Assembly: GCA_937967535.1 (NCBI GenBank)
Contig: CALCMV010000420.1
Span: forward strand, 1 to 5,727
Length of the DNA: 5,727 bases
Source: an uncultured Saprospiraceae bacterium
GTDB lineage: Bacteria > Bacteroidota > Bacteroidia > Chitinophagales > Saprospiraceae
Reading direction: 5' to 3'
The notes beneath the pieces were generated by a model. It made no database searches. It worked only from the letters and a program-made list of their open reading frames with translations, and was not told the DNA's origin. Of the stretch, positions 1-4,678 are shown piece by piece; position 1 is the stretch's first letter, and each line of letters opens with the position of its first letter. The translations under genes were made by a program, and so were the position numbers.

Positions 1-348
1 GGCGCGGGAGAAAAATTGCTCGCCACCATCCACTCGACGTGCCATGAGGAGTTCCTGTGTTCGCATGACACCCATGAGTTCGCGGATTTCCGGTCCGATG
101 AGATTTTGTCCGCCGTCGCCGCGGGTGAGGGAGAGGTAGGCAGTGTTCATCTTTCGCTCATTGGCGAAGTAGGTAATCATACGGGTGTTCTCATCGTCAG
201 GGTGCGCGGCAATGTACAAGACGCTGCCCACTGTGCGGAGTTTTTCGATGGCGTGTTGGATTTCGGCAGCATTGCGCTGTGTAGGAGAAACCTGTGCGAA
301 TACGCTGATGCCTATGATTAAGGCGAGGAGTGTGGTGATGATTTTCAT
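1..348 (-). CDS. PIG-L/LmbE-family deacetylase, secreted, N-terminal fragment
   Basis: The first 116 residues of a minus-strand gene are present; the rest lies beyond the left edge. The ATG at 348-346 opens a typical signal peptide: a Lys at residue 2, a hydrophobic stretch at about 5-17, and a likely cleavage after Ala18. The mature part carries AHPDDE (48-53), the zinc-binding motif of the PIG-L/LmbE N-acetylglucosaminyl deacetylase family, followed by TRGDGGQNLIGPE (75-87), RTQELL (96-101) and DGGEQFF (107-113). This combination marks the exported members common in Bacteroidota, which from memory are several hundred residues long. The family removes acetyl groups from N-acetylated sugars using a metal; the actual substrate here is unknown. 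The signal peptide argues against BshB, the cytosolic bacillithiol-pathway member, despite the bacilliredoxin nearby. It is transcribed divergently from the tlpA-like gene. G+C is high, about 58% in one sampled row. Confidence 0.92.
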   Translation of the reverse strand, partial: MKIITTLLALIIGISVFAQVSPTQRNAAEIQHAIEKLRTVGSVLYIAAHPDDENTRMITYFANERKMNTAYLSLTRGDGGQNLIGPEIRELMGVMRTQELLMARRVDGGEQFFSRA

Positions 349-413
349 GTTTGTATTTTTGGTGAATTTACGGGTTTTTGGGAGAATTTTAACATAGAAA
401 ATATACAACTATG

Positions 414-440
414 AATTGTCGCATCACTGATGCGACAATT
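414..440. promoter_or_regulatory. Perfect 27-nt palindrome between divergent genes
   Basis: The arm AATTGTCGCATCA (414-426) and its exact reverse complement (428-440) surround a single central base. As RNA this would fold into an 11-bp stem with a 5-nt loop, followed by a short T-run (439-442) on the plus strand. It sits 66 nt before the start of the deacetylase gene and 51 nt before the start of the tlpA-like gene. An intrinsic terminator is unexpected between two outward-facing starts, so an operator for a dimeric regulator or a leader hairpin is as likely. No convincing TAnnTTTG element was found for either gene in this gap. Confidence 0.5.
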
Positions 441-490
441 TTATTCTGGCTAAAATCGTTAGGGAGGCATTTGTAAAACAAATTATAATC

Positions 491-1064
491 ATGGAAAAGA
501 TACAAAAACTATTAGCTGTTTTTTTGGTGCTGTTATTCATATCAAATGCAGATGCACAATCGTACAAGTTATCATTAGAAACCTCAAAACAAATGAACTT
601 CGTGGAACGAATGTCCTTTATGGAAGGTAAAAGTATCTTCAAATTTGAAGGAAAAACACTTGGGGGAAAAATGCTAAATTCGGAAGATATAGAAGGCAAA
701 GTCGCGGTCATTTATTTGTGGTTTATTGCGTGTCCTTCTTGTATTGCTGAATTAGATGAATTGAATAAATTGCTAGAAAAATATCAAGATAAAGGTGTAG
801 AGTTCATCGCATTGACATTTGAAACAGAAAAAGATTTGAATGAGTATTTTATTCCTTATTACGAATTTGAATTTGACATCATACCGAATTGTGGACCGCT
901 TATTATAGAGGAACTTAATCACCCATTTTGGGTTTCCGACTGCTTTTGTAGTGGATAAATCAGGAAAGATAAGCAAACTACTCGTTGGTGGAAGTGCGGA
1001 TAAAGAAGAAGCCAAAGATAATATTGAATCTATAATACGTGAAATAGAGAAATGTCTGCTGTAA
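491..1064 (+). pseudogene. TlpA-like exported thiol-disulfide oxidoreductase, frameshifted
   Basis: The ATG at 491 starts a signal peptide (hydrophobic at about 7-18, ending ADA before Gln23), then a thioredoxin-fold domain. DIEGKVAVIYLWF (66-78) leads into CPSC (81-84), the expected CxxC active site of TlpA/ResA-type proteins, followed by a helix with AELDELNKLLEKY and the strand GVEFIALTF (102-110). The frame as written ends at 958 after 155 residues. The T-run at 926-929 has one base too many: with one T removed, translation continues as HPFGFPTAFVVDKSGKI (144-160), the family's conserved cis-Pro strand, then GG and a C-terminal helix, stopping at 1062-1064 after 190 residues. The protein would act in the periplasm on disulfides. 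The break may be a true pseudogenisation, a phase-variable run or a sequencing error. The gene is A+T-rich (about 30-32% G+C in two rows). GGGAGG at 462-467 lies 23 nt from the ATG, too far to be an ordinary ribosome binding site. Confidence 0.85.
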
Positions 1065-1092
1065 TATCTAAGTAAAGTTTAAGTTTAATTGG

Positions 1093-1271
1093 ACTTTGGA
1101 CAAAATGGGAACTAGGGAATTGGGAAATTAGGTTTACAATCGTAACTCATTGATAATCAATTGAATGATTTTTTTAATAAAATAAAACATGTAATTAATT
1201 ATTTTTTGTGAAAATCTAATAAAGAAGGATTTACCTAATTTCCCAATTCCCCAATTTCCTCTGTCCAAAGT
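1093..1271. repeat. Long inverted repeat (MITE-like or giant hairpin)
   Basis: The left arm (1093-1133) and right arm (1233-1271) are inverted copies. The outer 10 nt (ACTTTGGACA) and inner 19 nt (GGGAATTGGGAAATTAGGT) match exactly, separated by about 10-12 diverged nt. The right arm, read on the minus strand, is nearly a tandem of 8-nt units (GGAAATTG, GGGAATTG, GGAAATTA). The 99-nt centre is very A+T-rich and has its own 13-nt palindrome (1149-1161). The 10-mer AAAGTTTAAG flanks the element as a direct repeat (1074-1083 and 1275-1284), as a target-site duplication would, although related AAGTTTAAG words occur elsewhere in the window. There is no coding capacity. It could be a non-autonomous mobile element or a bidirectional terminator between convergent genes. 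Confidence 0.75.
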
Positions 1272-1299
1272 CTAAAAGTTTAAGAACAAGTTCAAATTC

Positions 1300-1341
1300 T
1301 CCCGATAGCTATACGGGACAAATTTAAGCCTCCTTCGGAGG
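1300..1341. repeat. Two adjacent small palindromes
   Basis: At 1300-1318, TCCCGATAGCTATACGGGA is palindromic except for one extra A at 1313. At 1329-1341, CCTCC-TTC-GGAGG makes a perfect 5-bp stem with a 3-nt loop. The first shares the CCCGATAG/CTATCGGG words with the hairpin at 1447-1488, so it looks like a second copy of one palindromic family. No T-run follows either stem, so a terminator role is uncertain. Confidence 0.5.
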
Positions 1342-1446
1342 GATAAACCAAGAACGCAAATTTATCGACAACATGTTGGTTTCAAAAAATTACTAAGTGC
1401 CTAAGTTCTCAAAACGTTCTTTTAACTAGACATTTGGAAATTTGGT

Positions 1447-1488
1447 ATCCCGATAGTTACCGCAGGCTAATGTGATAGCTATCGGGAT
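1447..1488 (-). terminator. Hairpin downstream of bacilliredoxin, possible terminator
   Basis: ATCCCGATAG (1447-1456) and CTATCGGGAT (1479-1488) are exact 10-nt inverted copies with a 22-nt loop. The structure starts 41 nt past the bacilliredoxin stop codon, the right place to end that minus-strand transcript or protect its 3' end. There is no strong U-run after the stem on the minus strand, so the terminator call is tentative; it may simply be a dispersed palindrome related to 1300-1318. Confidence 0.4.
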
Positions 1489-1529
1489 TAGTGGTTCTAG
1501 CATTATTATGTGTAACATTACCAAAATTT

Positions 1530-1943
1530 TTAGCAATGTTGGTCAAATGCCATTTTCAGATTTTCGGCGATGTGTTCTGCCATGCGTCCTTCGATTTGGT
1601 GACGCTCAATGAAATGCACCAATTTGCCATCTTTGAATAAAGCAATGGATGGCGACGACGGCGGATAAGGCAGCATATACATACGCGCTGTATCCACCGC
1701 ATCCTTATCAACACCCGCAAAAACAGTCGTAGCTTTGTCGGGTGTTTTTCCATTTTGCAGGGCGAGTTTTGCGCCCGGACGGGCATTGGCAGCCGCACAG
1801 CCGCATACGGAATTGACAACCACCAAAACCGTTCCCTCTTTCGTGTCCAATACTTCCTTTACCGAATCCGCTGTATTTAATGGCTCAAAACCATGGTCGG
1901 TCAAATCCCTTTGCATCGGGGCAACTAAGTCTGCAGGATACAT
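1530..1943 (-). CDS. Bacilliredoxin, BrxA/BrxB (YphP/YqiW) family
   Basis: A complete 137-residue protein, close to the roughly 145 residues of Bacillus YphP/YqiW. Bacilliredoxins have a thioredoxin fold and reduce mixed disulfides between proteins and bacillithiol in the cytosol; they are also reported as weak disulfide isomerases. Family hallmarks visible here are LVAPMQRDLTDHGFE (6-20), VVVNSVCGCAAANARPGA (41-58) with the CGC active site (Cys47, Cys49), KTPDKATTVFAGVDKDA (66-82), PPSSPSIALFKDGKLVHFI (94-112), and a C-terminal AFDQHC ending in Cys137. The ATG at 1943-1941 is chosen because the N-terminus then matches the family; no ribosome binding site is visible, as usual in Bacteroidota. 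Whether the host makes bacillithiol cannot be told, because no bshA, bshB or bshC is visible. BrxA and BrxB cannot be separated here, so no symbol is given. G+C resembles gltX rather than the tlpA-like neighbour. Confidence 0.95.
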   Translation of the reverse strand: MYPADLVAPMQRDLTDHGFEPLNTADSVKEVLDTKEGTVLVVVNSVCGCAAANARPGAKLALQNGKTPDKATTVFAGVDKDAVDTARMYMLPYPPSSPSIALFKDGKLVHFIERHQIEGRMAEHIAENLKMAFDQHC

Positions 1944-1959
1944 ATTCTACTAAGTTTAA

Positions 1960-2060
1960 GTTTGAGTATACAAGTTTAAGTTTAAATACTGATTTTTTTC
2001 AAAAAATCATATTAAATAATTTATGTTTTTTATGAAAATAAACTTAAAACGAACTCAAAC
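1960..2060. repeat. Imperfect inverted repeat upstream of bacilliredoxin
   Basis: GTTTGAGT (1960-1967) pairs with ACTCAAAC (2053-2060), and TTTAAGTTTA (1975-1984) pairs with TAAACTTAAA (2039-2048); the two paired blocks are in the same order but separated by 7 nt on the left and 4 nt on the right. Inside lies a further palindrome, GATTTTTT-TC-AAAAAATC (1991-2008). The left side is made of the word AAGTTTAAGTTT, present at 1952-1963 and 1972-1983 and again at 1075-1086 on the other side of the bacilliredoxin gene. In the bacilliredoxin mRNA the element would lie in the untranslated leader. Confidence 0.5.
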
Positions 2061-2142
2061 GAATGTTTACAAATTATTAGAGATTATTCTGAAAAAATGA
2101 ACGCTAATTATCCGTCAATTAGAACGTTCAAAATTAAATCAA

Positions 2143-2200
2143 TTGAGAACTTATCGTGAATAACAAATGTTTTCAAAGCACTTGTTATTTGATTTCTCAA
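2143..2200 (-). repeat. Two-step hairpin in the possible bacilliredoxin leader
   Basis: TTGAGAA (2143-2149) pairs with TTCTCAA (2194-2200). Inside it, AATAACAAATG (2159-2169) pairs with CACTTGTTATT (2179-2189) with one mismatch and a 9-nt loop. Read on the minus strand, the structure begins only a few bases after the expected transcription start of the TACTTTTG promoter at 2218-2211, so it would form at the 5' end of that RNA. It could stabilise the leader or be part of a small RNA; no known riboswitch class is recognised. Confidence 0.45.
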
Positions 2201-2210
2201 AAACAATACA

Positions 2211-2245
2211 CAAAAGTACGCTTTTTTGTTCAATTAAAAATCAAA
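2211..2245 (-). promoter_or_regulatory. Candidate Bacteroidota promoter reading towards bacilliredoxin
   Basis: On the minus strand TACTTTTG (2218-2211) fits the Bacteroidota -7 consensus TAnnTTTG exactly. A TTTG (2245-2242) lies 23 nt upstream, slightly beyond the usual 19-21 nt spacing for the -33 element. Transcription would start near 2205 and give a leader of about 260 nt before the bacilliredoxin ATG at 1943. No better match was found closer to that gene. A short non-coding RNA is the alternative product. Confidence 0.4.
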
Positions 2246-2440
2246 GCAAGCTATCACGCTTGTTCTCATAGTAACAAAATATCAGTTTCATGCGATTGCC
2301 ATAGCGGATTTAATGGATTAAGAGCATGTTTAAAAATTTTATCCTTATTTTTGCGAAAATCAATCAAAAATCATGAGTGCAACACACATTATTAGTGTTT
2401 TTAATATAGAAAGTCCGACAAAGATTTATTGAGAACTCCG

Positions 2441-2695
2441 TAATGACTGCTTTAGCTGTCAAGTGAGTTATAAAAATATTTGTATATTATTGTTTTTAAG
2501 TTAATTAAAAATTAAAGTAATGATATAATTGATAGCTAAACAGGGTGGACGCGAATGCCTGTACCGACGACTTTAGCCGTCGCTGTTTTTTATTTTTTAT
2601 TTATAAAAAACTAAAAAACAGTAAATTACATATTATTTCGAGACGGCTAAAGTCGTCTGTACAGTATTCGCGGTCAGCCTGTAAAGCAGTCATTA
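2441..2695. repeat. Nested REP-like inverted repeats
   Basis: The outer pair is TAATGACTGCTTTA (2441-2454) and its exact reverse complement (2682-2695). The inner pair is 2550-2581 and 2642-2672, which agree at 29 of 32 aligned positions and include the exact 16-mer GACGACTTTAGCCGTC (2566-2581; inverted at 2642-2657). That 16-mer is itself an imperfect palindrome, and the outer word GACTGCTTTAGCTGTC (2445-2460) is a diverged version of it; GATAGCTAAA (2531-2540) is a further inverted piece. Repeated degenerate palindromes of this form resemble REP/BIME-type elements. The whole block lies upstream of gltX and has no coding capacity. Confidence 0.75.
2583..2621. repeat. Near-perfect 18-bp A+T-rich hairpin core
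   Basis: CTGTTTTTTA (2583-2592) pairs with TAAAAAACAG (2612-2621), and TTTTTTAT (2593-2600) pairs with ATAAAAAA (2603-2610), leaving only a bulged C at 2611 and a TT centre. It sits in the middle of the REP-like block and continues its stem inward, so the whole region 2550-2672 could extrude as one long cruciform or fold as one long RNA hairpin. The stem is almost pure A/T, unlike a standard intrinsic terminator. Confidence 0.65.
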
Positions 2696-2743
2696 CAGGA
2701 ACATACAAAACACTACTAATATGCGTCACACTCAAAATCATTG

Positions 2744-2775
2744 TAGCATTGCATCATTATAGCATTGTATCATTA
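2744..2775 (+). repeat. 16-nt tandem repeat just upstream of gltX
   Basis: TAGCATTGCATCATTA (2744-2759) is followed directly by TAGCATTGTATCATTA (2760-2775), differing at one base. Each unit reads as two related 8-nt halves. TAGCATTG differs from the -7 consensus TAnnTTTG at one position, so the repeat may contain the gltX promoter, although no properly spaced -33 element is clear. It ends 18 nt before the gltX start codon. Confidence 0.6.
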
Positions 2776-2793
2776 ATAATTCACTCATTATAA

Positions 2794-4344
2794 ATGAAAA
2801 AAGTAAGAGTTCGTTTTGCGCCAAGTCCTACGGGACCCTTGCATATTGGTGGTGTTCGTACTGCCCTGTACAATTATTTATTTGCCCGAAAAACGGGTGG
2901 CACCTTTATCCTCAGAATTGAAGATACCGACCGCACACGCTATGTGGAGGGGGCAGAAGAATACATTATGAATGCCCTCAAATGGTGTGGACTACAGACG
3001 GATGAGAATGTAGAAAAGGGCGGTGATTACGGACCTTACCGCCAATCGGAACGAAAGCCGATGTATGCCAAATACGCCGAAGCACTCATTGCCAACGGAC
3101 ATGCCTACTACGCCTACGATACCCCCGAAGAAATCAATCAAATGCGCGAAGCCCTCAAAACTCCCGAAGACCCCAATCCCAAGTATAATTATGCTTCGCG
3201 TGGTAAAATGAAAAATACATTGAGCCTTTCGGAAAGCGACATCAAGGCATTGGACGAGGCGGGTACACCGCGTATCATTCGGCTGAAAGTAGAGCCAAAT
3301 GAGGAGATTAAATTCAAGGACATCGTGCGGGGCGAGGTCACCTTCAACAGCAATGAACTCGACGATAAAGTGCTGCTCAAAGCCGACGGGATGCCGACCT
3401 ATCATATGGCAAATATCGTGGACGACCATTTTATGGAAATCTCGCATGTGATACGCGGAGAAGAGTGGTTGCCGAGTACACCTACGCATGTATTGTTGTA
3501 TCGCTACTTGGGTTGGGAAGATACGATGCCCCAATTTTGTCATTTGCCTTTGATACTCAAACCCGATGGAAAGGGCAAACTCTCGAAACGATATGGCGCG
3601 AAAATGGGGATTCCCGTTTTCCCGATGGATTGGTTTGATAAGAAGGAAGACGCTATGTTTGTGGGCTTCCGCGAACAGGGTTTTTTGCCCCATGCCTCCA
3701 TGAATTTTCTGGCATTTTTGGGTTGGAATCCGGGTACGGAACAAGAGATTTTTACGGAAGCCGAACTGATTGAAGCCTTTGATTTAGAGCGAATTAATAA
3801 ATCGGGAGCGCGATTTGACATTCAAAAAGCGCGTTGGTTTAATCAGCAATATATCATGCAGACGGATGCGGCAGAATTGGCTGCCCTTGTACGTCCGCAG
3901 GTAGAAGGACGCGGACACCAAGCTACGGACGAATACCTTGCGAAAGTCTGCGACCTGATGCGCGAGCGATTCGAAACATTGAATGATTTTTGGAGTAGCA
4001 GCCGCTATTTTTTCGAGGAAGTGAGGGAGTACGACAATGAAAAAATCATCCGCAAAAAATGGAAGCCCGAAAACCGCGACAAAATGCACGACCTGAAATC
4101 AACCATCAATCGCCTCCGCAATTTTACGCCCGAAAATATTGAGGAACATGTCAAAAAATTCATGGAAGAACAAGAACTAGGGGCAGGGCAGGTCTTTCCT
4201 TTCCTAAGATTGGCAGTGACGGGAACCACTAAGGGGGCATCAATTTTTGAAATCATGTCGGTGCTAGGAGAAGATGAAGTGGCAAAACGATTGGAACACG
4301 GTTTTGAGGATTTTGATAAGATTAAAGAAAATGCGGCAAATTAG
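2794..4344 (+). CDS. gltX: Glutamyl-tRNA synthetase
   Basis: A complete 516-residue class I aminoacyl-tRNA synthetase that charges tRNA(Glu) with glutamate in the cytosol. The Rossmann catalytic domain shows the HIGH-type signature in RFAPSPTGPLHIGGVRTALYN (HIGG at 17-20), RIEDTDRTR (41-49), YRQSER (82-87), LKADGMPTYHMANIVDD (195-211), RGEEWLPSTP (221-230), and the KMSKS-type loop KLSKR (262-266). The C-terminal half, from about 350, is the helical anticodon-binding region. Length is slightly above the usual 470-510. The E. coli-type zinc cysteines are absent: the corresponding segment reads AYYAYDTPEEI (104-114), so this is a zinc-free form. The ATG at 2794 places the family N-terminus MKKVRVRFAPSPTG exactly; no Shine-Dalgarno is present. 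The TAG stop (4342-4344) overlaps the 14-mer AGAGCATGTTTAAA. It is monocistronic by layout, with repeat blocks on both sides. Whether it also charges tRNA(Gln) cannot be judged. Confidence 0.98.
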   Translation: MKKVRVRFAPSPTGPLHIGGVRTALYNYLFARKTGGTFILRIEDTDRTRYVEGAEEYIMNALKWCGLQTDENVEKGGDYGPYRQSERKPMYAKYAEALIANGHAYYAYDTPEEINQMREALKTPEDPNPKYNYASRGKMKNTLSLSESDIKALDEAGTPRIIRLKVEPNEEIKFKDIVRGEVTFNSNELDDKVLLKADGMPTYHMANIVDDHFMEISHVIRGEEWLPSTPTHVLLYRYLGWEDTMPQFCHLPLILKPDGKGKLSKRYGAKMGIPVFPMDWFDKKEDAMFVGFREQGFLPHASMNFLAFLGWNPGTEQEIFTEAELIEAFDLERINKSGARFDIQKARWFNQQYIMQTDAAELAALVRPQVEGRGHQATDEYLAKVCDLMRERFETLNDFWSSSRYFFEEVREYDNEKIIRKKWKPENRDKMHDLKSTINRLRNFTPENIEEHVKKFMEEQELGAGQVFPFLRLAVTGTTKGASIFEIMSVLGEDEVAKRLEHGFEDFDKIKENAAN

Positions 4345-4350
4345 AGCATG

Positions 4351-4607
4351 TTTAAATTGGCCTTATTAGTGATTAGTTAATTAGTGATTAGTCAGTTTAT
4401 TATGAATGTTTATTCATGAAAAAGGTCATTGTTTTTTTGAGACATCTCAAAGTCTAAAAATTGTTTTTAAGTAAGTATTATATATTTTAAAAAACATAAT
4501 TAGATTTTTATGTTCAGAAAATAAACCTTTTTATGGAGACCTTTTTTACCATACAAAGTCCACAACTAACTAATCACTAATCAACTAATTACTAACCCCA
4601 ATTTAAA
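4351..4607. repeat. 257-nt long inverted repeat between gltX and carA
   Basis: The left arm (4351-4395) and right arm (4566-4607) are inverted copies: the outer TTTAAATTGG (4351-4360) matches 4598-4607 exactly, and the inner 30 nt (4366-4395 against 4566-4595) differ at 3 positions, with a 3-nt gap and a 2-nt mismatch between the blocks. The arms are built from a 7-8-nt word, TTAGTGA/TTAGTTAA. Further in, AAAAAGGTC (4419-4427) pairs with GACCTTTTT (4538-4546), and ATGAAT/ATTCAT form a small stem at 4402-4417. The centre is A+T-rich and non-coding. The element starts 6 nt after the gltX stop, so it probably ends the gltX transcript; a MITE-like origin is the alternative. Confidence 0.75.
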
Positions 4608-4615
4608 AGGAAAAT

Positions 4616-4647
4616 ATTTACTCATTTCATCATTTACTCATTTACTC
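4616..4647 (+). repeat. 8-nt tandem array upstream of carA
   Basis: Four contiguous 8-nt units occupy the array: ATTTACTC at 4616-4623, 4632-4639 and 4640-4647, with the variant ATTTCATC at 4624-4631; a partial ATTCC follows. The array covers the region where the -33 promoter element of carA should lie, so a change in copy number would change promoter spacing or content. A related ATTCACTCATT lies just before the gltX start (2779-2789). Confidence 0.65.
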
Positions 4648-4653
4648 ATTCCT

Positions 4654-4661
4654 TACCTTTG
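4654..4661 (+). promoter_or_regulatory. carA promoter, -7 element
   Basis: TACCTTTG matches the Bacteroidota -7 consensus TAnnTTTG exactly. Transcription would start about 5-7 nt later, giving a leader of roughly 12 nt before the carA ATG at 4679. The expected -33 TTG/TTTG at about 4630 is not evident; that position is occupied by the 8-nt repeat array. With so short a leader, no attenuator or riboswitch upstream of carA is possible from this start. Confidence 0.65.
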
Positions 4662-4678
4662 CAACACAAAAATTTACC

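Larger units (their letters stand above)
1065..1529. other. Gene-free gap between convergent genes
   Basis: No plausible coding sequence is seen on either strand. The gap separates the plus-strand tlpA-like gene from the minus-strand bacilliredoxin gene, so both transcripts must end here. It holds the long inverted repeat at 1093-1271, the small hairpins at 1300-1341, a perfect 10-nt palindrome CAACATGTTG (1369-1378), and the hairpin at 1447-1488. Any of these could help stop transcription, but none has the classic form of a G+C-rich stem followed directly by a long T-run. Confidence 0.7.
2066..2440. other. Gene-free A+T-rich stretch
   Basis: I see no convincing gene. The open frame at 2156-2395 (79 codons) has a Cys- and Lys-rich translation with no domain, spans an obvious hairpin, and has no start signal, so it is left out. 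The stretch contains a palindrome GAACGTTC (2122-2129), the hairpin at 2143-2200, a candidate minus-strand promoter at 2211-2245, a small stem CAAGC/GCTTG (2247-2262), and the 14-mer AGAGCATGTTTAAA (2321-2334), which recurs exactly at 4343-4356. The last could be an eroded mobile-element end, but no transposase remnant is recognisable. Confidence 0.6.

Noticed and set aside
16..321. 101-codon plus-strand open frame at the left edge
   Set aside because: The opposite strand encodes the clear PIG-L deacetylase with signal peptide and AHPDDE motif.
1..348. A bacillithiol island: PIG-L deacetylase (like BshB) close to a bacilliredoxin
   Set aside because: The deacetylase has a signal peptide and the TRGDGGQNLIGPE motif of exported family members, while BshB is cytosolic. 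No BshA or BshC is present, so the proximity is not evidence of a shared pathway.
398..405. TATATTTT on the minus strand as -7 element of the deacetylase gene
   Set aside because: One mismatch to TAnnTTTG and no TTG/TTTG at 19-21 nt upstream; in A+T-rich DNA such a match is expected by chance.
2156..2395. 79-codon open frame in the gap upstream of gltX
   Set aside because: Its translation has no recognisable domain and reads through a hairpin and A+T-rich repeats; no start signal or coding-like codon pattern is visible.
2545..2793. 82-codon open frame ending directly before gltX
   Set aside because: It is made of the REP-like inverted repeat and the 16-nt tandem repeat read through, so it is an accidental frame.
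2992..3744. 250-codon open frame antisense to gltX
   Set aside because: It is a shadow of the strongly conserved gltX frame; the translation shows no family motif.
4561..4647. CRISPR array, suggested by the repeated short words upstream of carA
   Set aside because: Units are only 7-8 nt and contiguous, with no spacers and no cas genes; this is simple tandem repetition.
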